Part shown: piece after piece, positions 6,305 through 6,376 of the stretch
How the letters are laid out: each line of letters begins with the position of its first letter
Numbering within the stretch: the first letter of the stretch is position 1
Assembly (NCBI GenBank): GCA_002691725.1
Contig: NZIT01000110.1
Coordinates: 15,211-21,586, forward strand
DNA: 6,376 nucleotides
Source: SAR116 cluster bacterium
GTDB taxonomy: Bacteria > Pseudomonadota > Alphaproteobacteria > Puniceispirillales > UBA1172
Direction of reading: 5' to 3'
Notes under the pieces: model-generated
The model's database searches: none
Told to the model about the DNA's origin: nothing
Seen by the model: only the letters and a program-made list of their open reading frames with translations
Translations under genes and position numbers: made by a program

Positions 6305-6376
6305 ATGAACAAAGTCTTTCATGCCATTACCGAAAAACAACAAGATGCCGCCACCGCTAATGCGTCTGACATGACA
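6286..6376 (-). repeat. 91-bp perfect inverted repeat, copy 2 (at the window end)
   Basis: This is the reverse complement of 4997-5087 with no mismatch, running to the last base of the window. It contains the marR leader, ribosome binding site and first 24 codons in plus orientation. Upstream of it lies a plausible divergent intergenic region, so this copy appears to show the native upstream context of marR, in contrast to copy 1, which is fused to the middle of the [2Fe-2S] gene. Confidence 0.97.
6305..6376 (+). CDS. MarR-family regulator, second copy, first 24 codons only (cut by window end)
   Basis: The reading frame starts at ATG 6305, 5 nt after GAAAGGG, and encodes MNKVFHAITEKQQDAATANA plus SDMT. 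It is identical in nucleotide and protein sequence to the start of the complete marR gene on the minus strand at 5068-4997. Only the unstructured N-terminal tail is present before the window ends. It is most economically read as the same gene seen twice through a chimeric or inverted junction, but a real second copy is not excluded. Confidence 0.85.
   Translation, partial: MNKVFHAITEKQQDAATANASDMT

Noticed and set aside
4997..6376. Inverted repeats as ends of a transposon or insertion sequence carrying the FAD/FeS genes
   Set aside because: The repeats consist of marR coding and leader sequence, no transposase or target-site duplication is visible, and the enclosed genes are cut mid-frame, which does not fit a composite mobile element.

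Overview
The window looks like a piece of a bacterial chromosome of moderate GC content. By protein style and gene order it is most likely from an alphaproteobacterium, perhaps a marine one; this taxonomic guess is an inference from general resemblance, not from a marker gene. It carries two functional blocks and one striking structural anomaly.

Block 1 (1-4573, + strand) is a complete five-component branched-chain/hydrophobic amino acid-type (HAAT, Liv-like) ABC importer. In order it encodes a periplasmic binding protein cut by the window's left edge, two permeases (LivH-like and LivM-like) and two ATPases (LivG-like and LivF-like). The last four genes overlap head to tail (4, 13 and 8 nt), so they are almost certainly co-transcribed and translationally coupled. 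A hairpin separates the binding-protein gene from the permeases. The true substrate cannot be read from the sequence.

Block 2 (4589-6376) holds a MarR-family regulator (- strand, convergent with the transporter) and two subunits of a xanthine dehydrogenase/CO dehydrogenase-type molybdenum hydroxylase (- strand): the FAD subunit and an N-terminal fragment of the [2Fe-2S] subunit. The MarR protein resembles, from memory, the NicR/BpsR-type repressors of nicotinate catabolism. One reading is therefore a catabolic locus for an N-heterocycle or related small molecule, with its own importer; this is a hypothesis.

The anomaly is a perfect 91-bp inverted repeat. Positions 4997-5087 (marR start, ribosome binding site and leader) recur as the reverse complement at 6286-6376, the extreme right end. 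The [2Fe-2S] gene is cut off exactly where the first copy begins, and its stop codon lies inside the marR leader. The simplest explanation is that the real locus reads liv operon, marR (-), a divergent promoter, then FAD and [2Fe-2S] subunits (+) and probably the molybdenum subunit. In this molecule or assembly the FAD/FeS segment has been flipped and joined next to marR. That pattern fits a multiple-displacement-amplification chimera or a misassembly, though a real inverted duplication cannot be excluded. The 5087/5088 junction should not be trusted without read-level support. I found no RNA genes, CRISPR arrays, insertion sequences or phage genes.
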